A stretch of DNA of 23,343 nt from UBA6921 sp031363085 (lineage in GTDB: Bacteria; Pseudomonadota; Gammaproteobacteria; SG8-11): the NCBI GenBank assembly GCA_031363085.1, contig JANLTU010000220.1, positions 1 to 23,343 of the forward strand, read 5' to 3'. Positions 15,195 to 23,100 of the stretch are shown here, piece after piece. Each line of letters starts with the position of its first letter. Position 1 is the first letter of the stretch. The notes below the pieces were generated by a model. That model was not told where the DNA came from, did no database searches, and worked only from the letters and a program-made list of their open reading frames with translations. The translations under genes were made by a program, and so were the position numbers.

Positions 15195-16109
15195 ATGAAA
15201 CGAATCTTGGCAGCATTGCTGGTGGTCGTGGCAACAACAAGTTTACTGGCGGTGACTCCGGCCGAAGCCAAGCGCTTGGGCGGCGGCTCGTCACTGGGCA
15301 TGAAGCGCGCGGCTCCCGCGCCTGCGCCGGCAGCACCTGCAGCGGCGCCCGCTGCACCGACACAAGGGGCTGCGCCTGCGGCACCCGCGCCGGCTGCACC
15401 CCCGGCCGCCGGTGGCTTTTCCAAATGGCTCGGGCCACTTGCGGGCCTGGGTATCGGCGCCGGCTTGATGGCGATGTTCGGCGGTGGCGGATTGGGCGCC
15501 GGTATGGGCAGCATGTTCGCCATGTTGGCACTCGCTGCGGTTGGATTCTTTTTGTTTCAGATGTTTCGGCGCAAGTCACAGACGAGCAGCGCGCCCACCA
15601 TGCACTACGCCGGCGCTACGCCGGTTGAGGATGTGCCACACACTGCGACGGTGAAGCCGGTGGCAGATTTTCCAGTCGCCGCCGGGCCGGTGACTGCAAC
15701 CTCGGTAGCAACTCTTGCCGAAACGCCGCGTTACCCGGTTGGCTTCGATGCCGAAGAGTTTGTGCGCCAGGCAAAAATATCGTTCATCCGCCTGCAAGCC
15801 GCCAACGACAGCAAAGACCTGCGCGACATTCGTGACTTCACCACCCCGGAGCTGTACGCGGAACTCGCCATGCAAATCCAGGAACGCGATGACGCACCGC
15901 AGCGTACCGAAGTGGTCAAGCTCGACGCTGAGCTGCTTGAAGCCAGCACTGAACAAGAACGCATGATCGCGAGTGTGCGTTATTCCGGGATGATTCGTGA
16001 AAATGCCACAAGTGATGCCGCGCCCTTCAGTGAAACTTGGCATGTTGTGAAAGACCTGAAACACGCCACGCCCACTTGGCACATCGCGGGTATTCAGCAG
16101 AGCAGTTGA
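15195..16109 (+). CDS. Tim44-like domain protein
   Basis: The 304-residue product has a signal peptide ending at AEA (residue 25) and then KRLGGGSSLGMKR, the characteristic start of bacterial Tim44-like proteins. An Ala/Pro-rich linker (40-73) precedes two Gly-rich hydrophobic segments (about 78-98 and 104-123), a basic stop (FRRK) and a C-terminal Tim44 domain (about 180-304) ending SETWHVVKD...WHIAGIQQ. It should be an inner-membrane protein with the Tim44 domain on one side. Its cellular role in bacteria is not settled. The ATG at 15195 is favoured over an upstream in-frame ATG at 15075 because GGGGA precedes it and it opens the signal peptide. Confidence 0.9.
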   Translation: MKRILAALLVVVATTSLLAVTPAEAKRLGGGSSLGMKRAAPAPAPAAPAAAPAAPTQGAAPAAPAPAAPPAAGGFSKWLGPLAGLGIGAGLMAMFGGGGLGAGMGSMFAMLALAAVGFFLFQMFRRKSQTSSAPTMHYAGATPVEDVPHTATVKPVADFPVAAGPVTATSVATLAETPRYPVGFDAEEFVRQAKISFIRLQAANDSKDLRDIRDFTTPELYAELAMQIQERDDAPQRTEVVKLDAELLEASTEQERMIASVRYSGMIRENATSDAAPFSETWHVVKDLKHATPTWHIAGIQQSS

Positions 16110-16188
16110 AGCCATTTCGTAACAAAGGTAGGCATCGGCGCAGCGGTGAACGGCGTGCCGTGACGAGTTTGGCCGGCCCGCCGAAGGC

Positions 16189-17007
16189 ATGAAGGAGCCG
16201 CTGTTAACGCTGTCAGTGCACAACCAACTCCGCGCTGCTGCGCGCGCGGGGGCACCTAACGTCCAGTGCTCCTTGGACTTGGCTCGTTCGACGACCAGCG
16301 TCGAAGTGAGTTCTACAGAATGGAGCTGGCAAGGCCAACATTTCCCCTTCCTGGAAAAATGTAAAGACCGGACCATTTACCATCGGGTCGGCGACACCTT
16401 CGACCCGGTGGCGCGGTTCACGACAGCGCTGATCAAGTTGGTGCCGACCGCTTGGGGGCCACCGACATTCGAAATCGACGGCATCAAGATGCTGCCCAGC
16501 GCGCAAGTGTCGCCGTATGCGGACGCGCAGCGCAAAGTCGCCTTGATTGAACCGCACGGCAAAGTGATTTTGGACACCTGCGGTGGCTTGGGTTATTTCG
16601 CCGCGTGGTGTTTGCTGGGTCAAGCCACGCAAGTGCTTTCTTACGAGAAAAATCCTGACGTCATCTGGCTGCGCAGCATCAATCCCTGGTCACCCCAAAC
16701 GGGCTCCGGCTTGACATTAATGCAGACGGACATTGCGCAGCAAATTACTTCCTTGCCCAGCGCGTCGGTCGACGCTGTGTTGCACGACCCGCCACGCTTC
16801 GGAATCGCTGGCGAGCTCTACTCGCAAGTTTTTTATGATCACTTGGCGCGGGTGCTTAAACGCCACGGCAAGCTGTTTCACTACACCGGCACACCGAACA
16901 AACTGACCAGCGGGCGCGATGTGCCCAACGAGGTGGTGCAGCGCTTGCGGCTCGCCGGGTTTAGCGCCGAGCTGAACGGCGACGGGGTGTTGGCGGTGAA
17001 GAAATAA
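16189..17007 (+). CDS. SAM-dependent methyltransferase
   Basis: The 272-residue protein has a class I methyltransferase core in its C-terminal half: motif I VILDTCGGLGYFA (126-138), an acidic residue for the ribose at YEKNPD (E153), and motif IV LHDPPRFG (198-205), followed by FYDHLARVLKRHGKLFHYTG. DPPR instead of NPP[FY] suggests a relative of the MnmC/COG2521-type predicted methyltransferases rather than an N6-adenine DNA methylase. The substrate is unknown. It lies 79 bases after the Tim44-like gene on the same strand. The ATG at 16189 has GAAGG too close to be ideal, so a slightly different start is possible. Confidence 0.75.
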   Translation: MKEPLLTLSVHNQLRAAARAGAPNVQCSLDLARSTTSVEVSSTEWSWQGQHFPFLEKCKDRTIYHRVGDTFDPVARFTTALIKLVPTAWGPPTFEIDGIKMLPSAQVSPYADAQRKVALIEPHGKVILDTCGGLGYFAAWCLLGQATQVLSYEKNPDVIWLRSINPWSPQTGSGLTLMQTDIAQQITSLPSASVDAVLHDPPRFGIAGELYSQVFYDHLARVLKRHGKLFHYTGTPNKLTSGRDVPNEVVQRLRLAGFSAELNGDGVLAVKK

Positions 17008-17150
17008 GATTTAGACGGGGCGTCGAACTCCAACAAAATCAGTCTTCATTGATTGCGCCATGCTTTATCGAAGCCAGTTCGATTACGACGACGCACGTAG
17101 CATAATCGCTAGCCTTAGAGCCCGTTCAACAGCTTATTGGAAGGAGCACG

Positions 17151-18905
17151 ATGCCAAATAGAAACGATCCCTGCCTCTGTGGCAGTGGCAAGAAATACAA
17201 GAAGTGTTGCCTGCTAAAGCCTGAACTCACTCGTCCGACGACTGCGGCACCGGCGCCCACGGAAATTGACCACCTCATTGCGTTATTCAACACCGGGCGC
17301 CTTGCGGAACTGGAACAGCGGGCGCAGTTGCTGATTGCGCGTTTTCCGGATTCTGGCTTGGCGTGGAAGCTATTGGCTGGCGCGCTTTCTCTGCGTGGCA
17401 AAAACGCACTCTTGGCGTTTGAAAAAGCCGCAGCATTTTTGCCCGACGATGCCAAGACGCATTTCAATCTTGGGATTGCCCTGCGACATTCCGGGCAGCT
17501 CATGCGCGCCGTGGCAAGCTACCATCGGGCGCTCACGCTCAACCCCGATTACGCCGAGGCGCACAGCAATTTGGGGAATGTCTTAAAAGACCTTGGCCAG
17601 CTTGATGACGCAATCGCAAGTTACCTCCGCGCACTGGCACTGAAACCTGACGACCTGATCGCACGCGGCAACCTGCTGTCCTGCCGCAACTACGCTGACG
17701 TTTATTCCGCTGCCATTGCGTTTGAAGAAGCGCGGCATTTTGGCGAGTGGGTCGCACGCCAAGCACATCCCTATTCGGCTTGGCCCAACATTCCCGACGC
17801 CACTCGGGAGATTAACGTGGGCCTGGTTTCCGGCGATTTGCGCCAACATGCAGCAGGCTTTTTTGTGGAGGCGGTATTGACAACGTTAGCTTCCGACGCG
17901 TCCAGCCGGCTGAAATTCTTCGCTTATCCCAGCCACTCACACGTCGACGCGCTCACCGAGCGGATCAAGGCCGGCTGTCGCGGCTGGCATTCGGCGGTGG
18001 GACTTTCCGATGAAACCTTGGCACGACAGATACGCGCCGACGGCATCGACATTCTGCTCGACCTCTCGGGTCACACCGCCTACAACCGCCTGCCCATGTT
18101 CGCGTGGAAACCGGCGCCGGTGCAAGTCAGTTGGTTAGGCTATTTTGCGACCACCGGAGTCAGCGCGATTGACTACCTCATTGCCGATCCCTGGACTTTG
18201 CCGGCAACGGAAGAAGCGTATTTCACCGAAAAAATCTGGCGCCTGCCGCAGACCCGACTCTGCTTCACGCCGCCTGATGTTGATGTCGCGGTCGGCCCCC
18301 TCCCTGCGCTGGCAAGCGGCCACATCACCTTCGGCTGTTTTAATAATCTGGCAAAAATGAACGACCGCGTGGTGGCGTTGTGGGCACGCGTGCTTGCCGC
18401 AGTTCCGCAGAGCCGACTGTTCCTGAAGGCCAACCAACTTGCCGAACCCGCTGTACAACAGAGCGTTGTCGAACGCTTTGCCGCCCATGGAGTCGATGCC
18501 GCTCGACTCGTTTTGGAAGGCCCCGATCCCCGGGAAAAATACCTGGCCGCCTATCAACGCGTCGATATCGCCCTTGATCCGTTTCCCTACCCGGGCGGTG
18601 CTACCAGCGTTGAAGCGCTATGGATGGCGGTGCCGGTGCTGACGTTGGCAGGCGACCGGTTTCTGTCGCGCCAAGGTGTCGGGCTGCTGATGAACGCCGG
18701 GCTGCCGGAATGGATTGCGATTGACCCGGACGACTACGTTGCCCGCGCCGAACTTCACGCGCGTGACTTGAGCGCCTTAGCAACCCTGCGCAATCGCTTG
18801 CGGCGCCAGGTATTGGCATCACCCATTTTCGACGCCGCAAGTTTTGCCCGCCATTTTGAATCCGCGCTGTGCGCGCTGTGGGCACGCTGGTGCGAGCTAC
18901 AGTAG
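17151..18905 (+). CDS. SEC-C / TPR / GT41 fusion, O-GlcNAc-transferase-like
   Basis: The 584-residue protein has three parts. Residues 5-20 (NDPCLCGSGKKYKKCC) are a complete SEC-C zinc-binding motif. About 40-185 are TPR repeats (YAEAHSNLGNVLKDLGQLDDAIASYLRAL). About 220-580 are a GT41 (SPINDLY/OGT) catalytic domain with SGDLRQHAAGFF (H233), LDLSGHTAYNRL, PAPVQVSWLGYFATTG, FNNLAKMND (K402) and ALDPFPYPGGATS. H233, K402 and D476 correspond to UDP-sugar site residues known in OGT. It should transfer a sugar to protein Ser/Thr in the cytoplasm. GGAAGGAG precedes the ATG. The SEC-C head, known from SecA and nucleic-acid-associated proteins, is an uncommon addition and may recruit a ribosome or SecB-like partner. 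Confidence 0.88.
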   Translation: MPNRNDPCLCGSGKKYKKCCLLKPELTRPTTAAPAPTEIDHLIALFNTGRLAELEQRAQLLIARFPDSGLAWKLLAGALSLRGKNALLAFEKAAAFLPDDAKTHFNLGIALRHSGQLMRAVASYHRALTLNPDYAEAHSNLGNVLKDLGQLDDAIASYLRALALKPDDLIARGNLLSCRNYADVYSAAIAFEEARHFGEWVARQAHPYSAWPNIPDATREINVGLVSGDLRQHAAGFFVEAVLTTLASDASSRLKFFAYPSHSHVDALTERIKAGCRGWHSAVGLSDETLARQIRADGIDILLDLSGHTAYNRLPMFAWKPAPVQVSWLGYFATTGVSAIDYLIADPWTLPATEEAYFTEKIWRLPQTRLCFTPPDVDVAVGPLPALASGHITFGCFNNLAKMNDRVVALWARVLAAVPQSRLFLKANQLAEPAVQQSVVERFAAHGVDAARLVLEGPDPREKYLAAYQRVDIALDPFPYPGGATSVEALWMAVPVLTLAGDRFLSRQGVGLLMNAGLPEWIAIDPDDYVARAELHARDLSALATLRNRLRRQVLASPIFDAASFARHFESALCALWARWCELQ

Positions 18906-18922
18906 CTGGAAGCAACATCAAG

Positions 18923-18946
18923 AGCGCCCTGCATCGTTGCGGCGCT
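18923..18946 (+). terminator. Weak hairpin after the GT41 gene
   Basis: AGCGCC (18923-18928) and GGCGCT (18941-18946) form a 6-bp stem around a 12-base loop, starting 18 bases after the stop codon. No U-run follows, so termination strength is doubtful. Confidence 0.3.
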
Positions 18947-19039
18947 AGGTCAAGGCCAATCCACTCACGAGTTTTGTGACACAACAGGCATACCCCCCAA
19001 CTATGTCACTCTTGCCAGCTTGCGATCTGGACCACCGGA

Positions 19040-19069
19040 TTGGCATCGCGTATTCTTTGGGCGTTTATA
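19040..19069 (+). promoter_or_regulatory. Possible promoter for the Asp-box propeller gene
   Basis: TTGGCA (19040-19045), five of six consensus, is followed after 18 bases by TTTATA (19064-19069), a poor to moderate -10. Transcription would begin about 15 bases before the ATG at 19092. Confidence 0.3.
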
Positions 19070-19091
19070 TTTCAAATAACGGGGGTGAGGT

Positions 19092-21293
19092 ATGCGTGCA
19101 AATATTTTTGCGGTTGCCTTAACCATCTTCGTTTGCGGATACACGCCGCTGGCCTGTGCGGCGGAGTCTTGGATAGACGTCGGTCCTGAGTATGGCAACA
19201 TCCGCACACTCGTCCTTGATCCTGCCCATCCATCGACACTCTATGCCGGAACCAGCCACGGTGGTTTGTACCAATCAATCGACCGCGCCGCTCACTGGAC
19301 CGCGCTGGATACCGGTCTCCAACCGTCAGGGGTAGGCGCGGTCGCGGTCGATCCCACCGACAGTGAAAAGCTCTATGCCATAGATGGTGCTTTTCTGGGC
19401 AGCGCGGACGGTGGCGCCCATTGGTCACGCACGCGCCCCGTTACCCAGCCGCTGTTGTCGCTTGCGATCTCGCCGTCTGATCCCGCCACGCTTTATGTTG
19501 GCACATCGCAGGGGAAAATTCTGGCGACACACAACCGTGGCGCCGCCTGGGCACAAGCTGGCACGGGATTACCTGATTCAACTTCCCCCAACCCTGTGAA
19601 CACGCTGCTTGTCGACCCCACTCATCCGTCGGTGGTCTATGCCGGCATCGACGGCAAGGGCCTCTATAAATCTGTAAATGGCGGCGATGACTGGCAAACC
19701 AGCAACAGCGGATTGACCAATTACGTCATCAGCGCGCTTGCGTTCGCGCCGAACTCGACCACGCTACTTGTGGCCACCCACGGCGGCGGCATTTTCCGCA
19801 GTACCGACAGCGGCAGCTCCTGGTCGAACATAACGCAGAACGTGGCCCGCGCTGCGGATGTCAGCGCGCTGTATGTTCACACCGCATCGGCAACAATTTA
19901 CGCGCTGGTGAGATATGCCGGCCTGATCAAGAGCACGGACGAGGGCACGAGCTGGAGCACGGTGAATACCGAGCTGGATGGCTTCGAAGCCACCGCCCTG
20001 GTGGTGGATTCGGCAGATCCGCTGACGATGTACATCGCTTCGTTTCGCAACGGCATTCGCAAGAGCACCGACGGCGGCAAAACCTTTGCTGTGGCGATGA
20101 AAGGGCTCCATAGCACGCGCCTTAATAAGGTGGTGGTTGACCCGAGTAACCCCAAAACTCTGTTCGCAAGCGCTGAAAATGTCGGCCTTTTCAAGAGCCT
20201 CAACGGCGGTGTGTGCTGGGCCAAGCTGACTCAAGGACTCGATTCGGTTTTCCCAGCCCAGTGGATCACCGCGCTGGCCATCGATCCCGCCGCGACCAAC
20301 GTCGTGTATGCGGGCACTGCCAGCAAGGGCGTGCTGAAATCAAGCGATGGGGGGCTCAACTGGAATCCGATCAACACGGGCCTGCTATCTTTGCCTCGCG
20401 CACCCGGCCTGCCGTCGCAATACGCGCAAGTCTACCAAGTGCTGGTCGATCCGCGCGCGAGCCAAACACTCTACGCAGCGCTGGCACAAGACGGCGTATT
20501 CAAGTCCACGGATGCAGGCGGTCATTGGGTCGCGATCAACAACGGCCTAACCGCAGTTTCAGCGCTTGCGCTGGTGATCGATCCGTTGTTGCCCGCGACC
20601 TTGTATTTGGGCACGAATGCGCACGGAATTTTCAAATCCACCGATGGCGGAGCGACCTGGGCCGCAAAAAATAGCGGCATATCGTTGGAGCATTCGATCA
20701 GCGCTTTAGTCATCAACCCCGTCTCGCCTTCAACCGTAATTGCAGTTACCGCGTCGAACGTGTATCGCACTCTGGATGGTGCTGACACCTGGACCGCCGT
20801 CAACACCGATCTGCACGGCACCATCCTTGCCGTGGCTCTGGACCCTTTGGCGCCGCAGCATCTCTACGTGGGAACGACCAGCGCCGGCGTTTTTCATAGC
20901 GTCGACAACGGCGAGCATTGGACCACCCTTGGCGCGGGACTCGCACCTTCCCACGTAGTCGCGCTGGCCTTGGCCAGCATCAATGGCAGCGACTCGGTGT
21001 TGTATGCCGGCACCGATGGCCGTGGCTTGTTTGCACTGCTGCGCGGTGCCGCCACGCTGGAGGGCGACACCAGCACGTGCCCACCACAAGATTCGCCGGT
21101 CAAGCCAACGGGCAATGCGCCAACCGGAACCGGCGATGTCAAACCCAGCGACAACGGCAGCGCGAATATTACAAACAATAAAAGTGGCGGCGGCGGCATG
21201 TTCAACGCCGCTGCAATCGGTGTGCTGCTTGTTATGTTCGTGGTGGTTGCCGCGCGGCGGCGCGCTCTGGCTTACAAAGAGAGATACAGGTAA
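19092..21293 (+). CDS. Exported Asp-box (BNR) beta-propeller protein with C-terminal membrane anchor
   Basis: The 733-residue product starts with a signal peptide (MRANIFAVALTIFVCGYTPLACA). About 13 repeats follow, each with a VDPxxPxTLYAGT strand and an S-T-D-x-G-x-x-W Asp-box (STDSGSSW, STDEGTSW, SSDGGLNW, STDGGATW and others), as in sortilin/BNR propellers and photosystem-assembly Ycf48-like proteins. After the last blade comes a Pro/Thr/Asn-rich linker, GGGGMFNAAA, a hydrophobic segment and ARRR, resembling Gly-rich sorting tails. It is probably displayed on the cell envelope. No catalytic residues are assigned, and binding of a protein or glycan is the likely role. GGTGAGG just upstream of the ATG supports the start. 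Confidence 0.85.
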   Translation: MRANIFAVALTIFVCGYTPLACAAESWIDVGPEYGNIRTLVLDPAHPSTLYAGTSHGGLYQSIDRAAHWTALDTGLQPSGVGAVAVDPTDSEKLYAIDGAFLGSADGGAHWSRTRPVTQPLLSLAISPSDPATLYVGTSQGKILATHNRGAAWAQAGTGLPDSTSPNPVNTLLVDPTHPSVVYAGIDGKGLYKSVNGGDDWQTSNSGLTNYVISALAFAPNSTTLLVATHGGGIFRSTDSGSSWSNITQNVARAADVSALYVHTASATIYALVRYAGLIKSTDEGTSWSTVNTELDGFEATALVVDSADPLTMYIASFRNGIRKSTDGGKTFAVAMKGLHSTRLNKVVVDPSNPKTLFASAENVGLFKSLNGGVCWAKLTQGLDSVFPAQWITALAIDPAATNVVYAGTASKGVLKSSDGGLNWNPINTGLLSLPRAPGLPSQYAQVYQVLVDPRASQTLYAALAQDGVFKSTDAGGHWVAINNGLTAVSALALVIDPLLPATLYLGTNAHGIFKSTDGGATWAAKNSGISLEHSISALVINPVSPSTVIAVTASNVYRTLDGADTWTAVNTDLHGTILAVALDPLAPQHLYVGTTSAGVFHSVDNGEHWTTLGAGLAPSHVVALALASINGSDSVLYAGTDGRGLFALLRGAATLEGDTSTCPPQDSPVKPTGNAPTGTGDVKPSDNGSANITNNKSGGGGMFNAAAIGVLLVMFVVVAARRRALAYKERYR

Positions 21294-21342
21294 GAAATTT
21301 AACAAGAAAACCAGCGGCTAAAGCGAACCCCGGGGAACACCC

Positions 21343-21906
21343 ATGACGAAGCAGCAAGAGGCGGCGGTTCAGGTCGAGCAGATTGCGCGCTCCATTGTGA
21401 TGCTGCGTGGGCAGAAGGTATTGCTCGATGCCGATTTGGCAACCTTGTACGGCGCGGAAACCCGCGTGCTGGTGCAAGCGGTCAAGCGCAACCTTGATCG
21501 GTTCCCGGAAGATTTTATGTTTCAGTTGACGAATCAGGAGTTTAGCAACTTGATATCACAACCTGTGATGTCAAGCTGGGGTGGACGACGCAAGCGCCCC
21601 TATGCGTTCACCGAACAAGGTGTAGCCATGCTGTCGAGCGTGTTGAACAGCCCGCGCGCCATCGCAGTGAACATCGAAATCATGCGTGCGTTCGTGCGCC
21701 TGCGGGCGATGCTCGGCGCCAACAAAGAAGTTGCGCGCAAGCTGGAACGGCTGGAACACCAGCTCGAACTGCATGACGGTAAACTCACTACCCACGATGA
21801 AGCCATCGCCGCCGTGCTCTCCGCTATCCGCGAACTCATGGCACCGCCGGAGGCGGAGACACCACCGAAGAAGCAACGGATTGGATTTATTGCCGACGCG
21901 CAGTGA
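21343..21906 (+). CDS. ORF6N-domain DNA-binding protein, copy 1
   Basis: The 187-residue protein has an N-terminal ORF6N domain: IVMLRGQKVLLDADLATLYGAETRVLVQAVKRNLDRFPEDFMFQLT, then RKRPYAFTEQGVAMLSSVLNSPRAIAVNIEIMRAFVRLR. A C-terminal helical segment (ARKLERLEHQLELHDGKL, then TTHDEAIAAVLSAIRELM) ends in a basic tail. ORF6N proteins come from phages and mobile elements and are thought to bind DNA as regulators. The C-terminal third is almost the same as in the paralogue at 22352. The ATG is 49 bases after the propeller gene, with GGGGAA nearby. Confidence 0.85.
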   Translation: MTKQQEAAVQVEQIARSIVMLRGQKVLLDADLATLYGAETRVLVQAVKRNLDRFPEDFMFQLTNQEFSNLISQPVMSSWGGRRKRPYAFTEQGVAMLSSVLNSPRAIAVNIEIMRAFVRLRAMLGANKEVARKLERLEHQLELHDGKLTTHDEAIAAVLSAIRELMAPPEAETPPKKQRIGFIADAQ

Positions 21907-21920
21907 CGTAGGAAAATTAT

Positions 21921-21956
21921 CCCGGGTTACGCCGCAAAGCGGCTCACCCGGGCTAC
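21921..21956. repeat. Palindromic intergenic repeat, copy 1
   Basis: CCCGGGT (21921-21927) pairs with ACCCGGG (21946-21952), and inside it GCCGC pairs with GCGGC, giving a two-step hairpin. It begins 15 bases after the stop of ORF6N copy 1. A close copy follows ORF6N copy 2 at 22936-22970. It looks like a REP-type dispersed repeat and could also act as a 3' mRNA stabiliser. Confidence 0.75.
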
Positions 21957-21958
21957 CT

Positions 21959-21980
21959 CCTACGGCAGGCCGTTGACTTT
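21959..21980. repeat. 22-bp direct repeat, copy 1 (RCC1 3'-end remnant)
   Basis: These 22 bases are identical to 23079-23100. In the second copy they encode the last residues and stop (KVNGLP-stop, minus strand) of an RCC1-repeat gene. Here no RCC1 coding sequence continues beyond the 22 bases. Confidence 0.8.
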
Positions 21981-22000
21981 AACAACACGAGGTAATCCGT

Positions 22001-22177
22001 ATGGCTAATGTGAAAGACGCAGCGAAGAAGTTGATCGACCATTTGCCGGATTGGGATGATGTCATTTATGAGATATATGTGAAGCAGAAAATCGAGGCGG
22101 GACTGCAAGCAGTACGGGACGGCCGCACGATTCCGCACGAAGAGATCGAACGCGAATTCCTTGGCGATGAAAGTTGA
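22001..22177 (+). CDS. Small antitoxin of a ParE/RelE-type toxin-antitoxin pair
   Basis: The 58-residue acidic-ended protein starts MANVKDAAKKLIDHLPDWDDVIYEIYVKQK and continues IEAGLQAVRDGRTIPHEEIEREFLG. The helix EAGLQAVRDGRTIPHEE matches the C-terminal toxin-binding part of RelB/ParD-like antitoxins (the x-G-x-x-A-x-x-x-G-x-x-x-[PS] pattern). GAGG lies 8 bases before the ATG. It overlaps the following toxin-like frame by 11 bases, the normal operon arrangement. Confidence 0.78.
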   Translation: MANVKDAAKKLIDHLPDWDDVIYEIYVKQKIEAGLQAVRDGRTIPHEEIEREFLGDES

Positions 22178-22340
22178 GTGGTCGCAACCGGCGCGCGATG
22201 ACCTAGCACAGATTCGCGCTCACATCGCGGCGGACTCGCCGCGTTACGCGCGGCAGTTCTCCGAACGCATCATCGGGGCCGTGCGCAAGGTGCCGGAGGG
22301 CGACAGAGAACGCGGGCAGCTCAAAAAGAAAGCCAGCTAA
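22167..22340 (+). pseudogene. ParE/RelE-type toxin, C-terminally truncated
   Basis: The 57-residue frame starts MKVEWSQPARDDLAQIRAHI, AADSPRYARQFSERIIGAV, the usual first half of ParE family toxins. After residue 42 the family pattern (PxxGRxVPE, then the REI and YRxxY strands) is absent. It is replaced by a polar tail, PEGDRERGQLKKKAS, and a stop. ParE toxins are about 95-100 residues, so the active C-terminal strands are missing and the protein is probably inactive. The following ORF6N gene starts 11 bases later, so a recombination joint near 22290 is likely. Confidence 0.75.
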
Positions 22341-22351
22341 AGGAAGGAACC

Positions 22352-22921
22352 ATGTCCAGCAAAAACACATCGGCGCTCGTGCACATCGAGCGCATCGAGG
22401 GGCGCATTCTGGTGATCCGGGGGCAGAAGGTCATCGTCGATGCCGACCTCGCCGAACTGTATGGGGTGACCACCAAGGCACTTAATCAGGCAGTGCGGCG
22501 CAATCAAGACCGTTTCCCGAATGATTTCGTGTTTCAGTTGACCGACAAAGAGAAGGCTGGGGTGGTCACAGTTTGTGACCACCTCACCAAGCTCAAGTAT
22601 TCCAGCACGTTGCCTTACGCGTTCACCGAGCATGGGGCGATCATGGCGGCGGCGGTGTTGAATACGCCGCTGGCGGTCGAGGTGAGTGTGTATGTAGTGC
22701 GTGCGTTTGTGCGGCTGCGTGTGATGTTGGTGTCGAACGTGGAACTCGCGCGCAAGTTGGAACGCCTGGAACATAAGCTCGAACTGCATGATGGCAAACT
22801 CACCACCCACGACGAGGCTATCGCCGCCGTGCTCTCCGCGATTCGGGAACTGATGGCGCCGCCTGCGCCGGAGAAGCCACCGAAGAAACGACGGATTGGG
22901 TTTGTTACCGACGAGGAGTGA
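22352..22921 (+). CDS. ORF6N-domain DNA-binding protein, copy 2
   Basis: The 189-residue paralogue of the protein at 21343 has ORF6N residues ILVIRGQKVIVDADLAELYG, VTTKALNQAVRRNQDRFPNDF and PYAFTEHGAIMAAAVLN. The N-terminal domains differ considerably, whereas the C-terminal helices (ARKLERLEHKLELHDGKL, TTHDEAIAAVLSAIRELM) and the tail PPKKRRIGF are almost identical to copy 1, also at DNA level. AAGGAAGG lies upstream of the ATG. Different recognition domains on a common oligomerisation tail would allow different DNA targets, or mixed oligomers. Confidence 0.86.
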   Translation: MSSKNTSALVHIERIEGRILVIRGQKVIVDADLAELYGVTTKALNQAVRRNQDRFPNDFVFQLTDKEKAGVVTVCDHLTKLKYSSTLPYAFTEHGAIMAAAVLNTPLAVEVSVYVVRAFVRLRVMLVSNVELARKLERLEHKLELHDGKLTTHDEAIAAVLSAIRELMAPPAPEKPPKKRRIGFVTDEE

Positions 22922-22935
22922 ACGGAGAAAACATT

Positions 22936-22970
22936 CCCGGGTTACGCCGCACGCGGCTAACCCAGGCTAC
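22936..22970. repeat. Palindromic intergenic repeat, copy 2
   Basis: Nearly identical to 21921-21956, with GCCGC pairing with GCGGC, and placed 15 bases after the stop of ORF6N copy 2, the same position as copy 1. The outer arm has one change (CCCAGG for CCCGGG). Confidence 0.72.
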
Positions 22971-23078
22971 TGCGCTGTTAAATGTCATGCTTGCGTACCA
23001 AAACCTTCAGACCGGGGATGAGGTGATCACCGGGATTTAAAACAACGCGGTGGGCGAGACCGTCCGTATGTTCGCGCC

Positions 23079-23100
23079 CCTACGGCAGGCCGTTGACTTT
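23079..23100. repeat. 22-bp direct repeat, copy 2
   Basis: Identical to 21959-21980. It contains the final codons and TAG stop of the RCC1-repeat gene on the minus strand, so this is probably the original copy. Confidence 0.8.

Noticed and set aside
15576..16376. Minus-strand 266-codon open frame opposite the Tim44-like and methyltransferase genes
   Set aside because: It covers two well-supported plus-strand genes and has no family-like motifs.
22980..23060. LysM-like peptide on the minus strand (VVLNPGDHLIPGLKVLV)
   Set aside because: It resembles the end of a LysM module but has no start and too little sequence; more likely part of a dispersed intergenic repeat.
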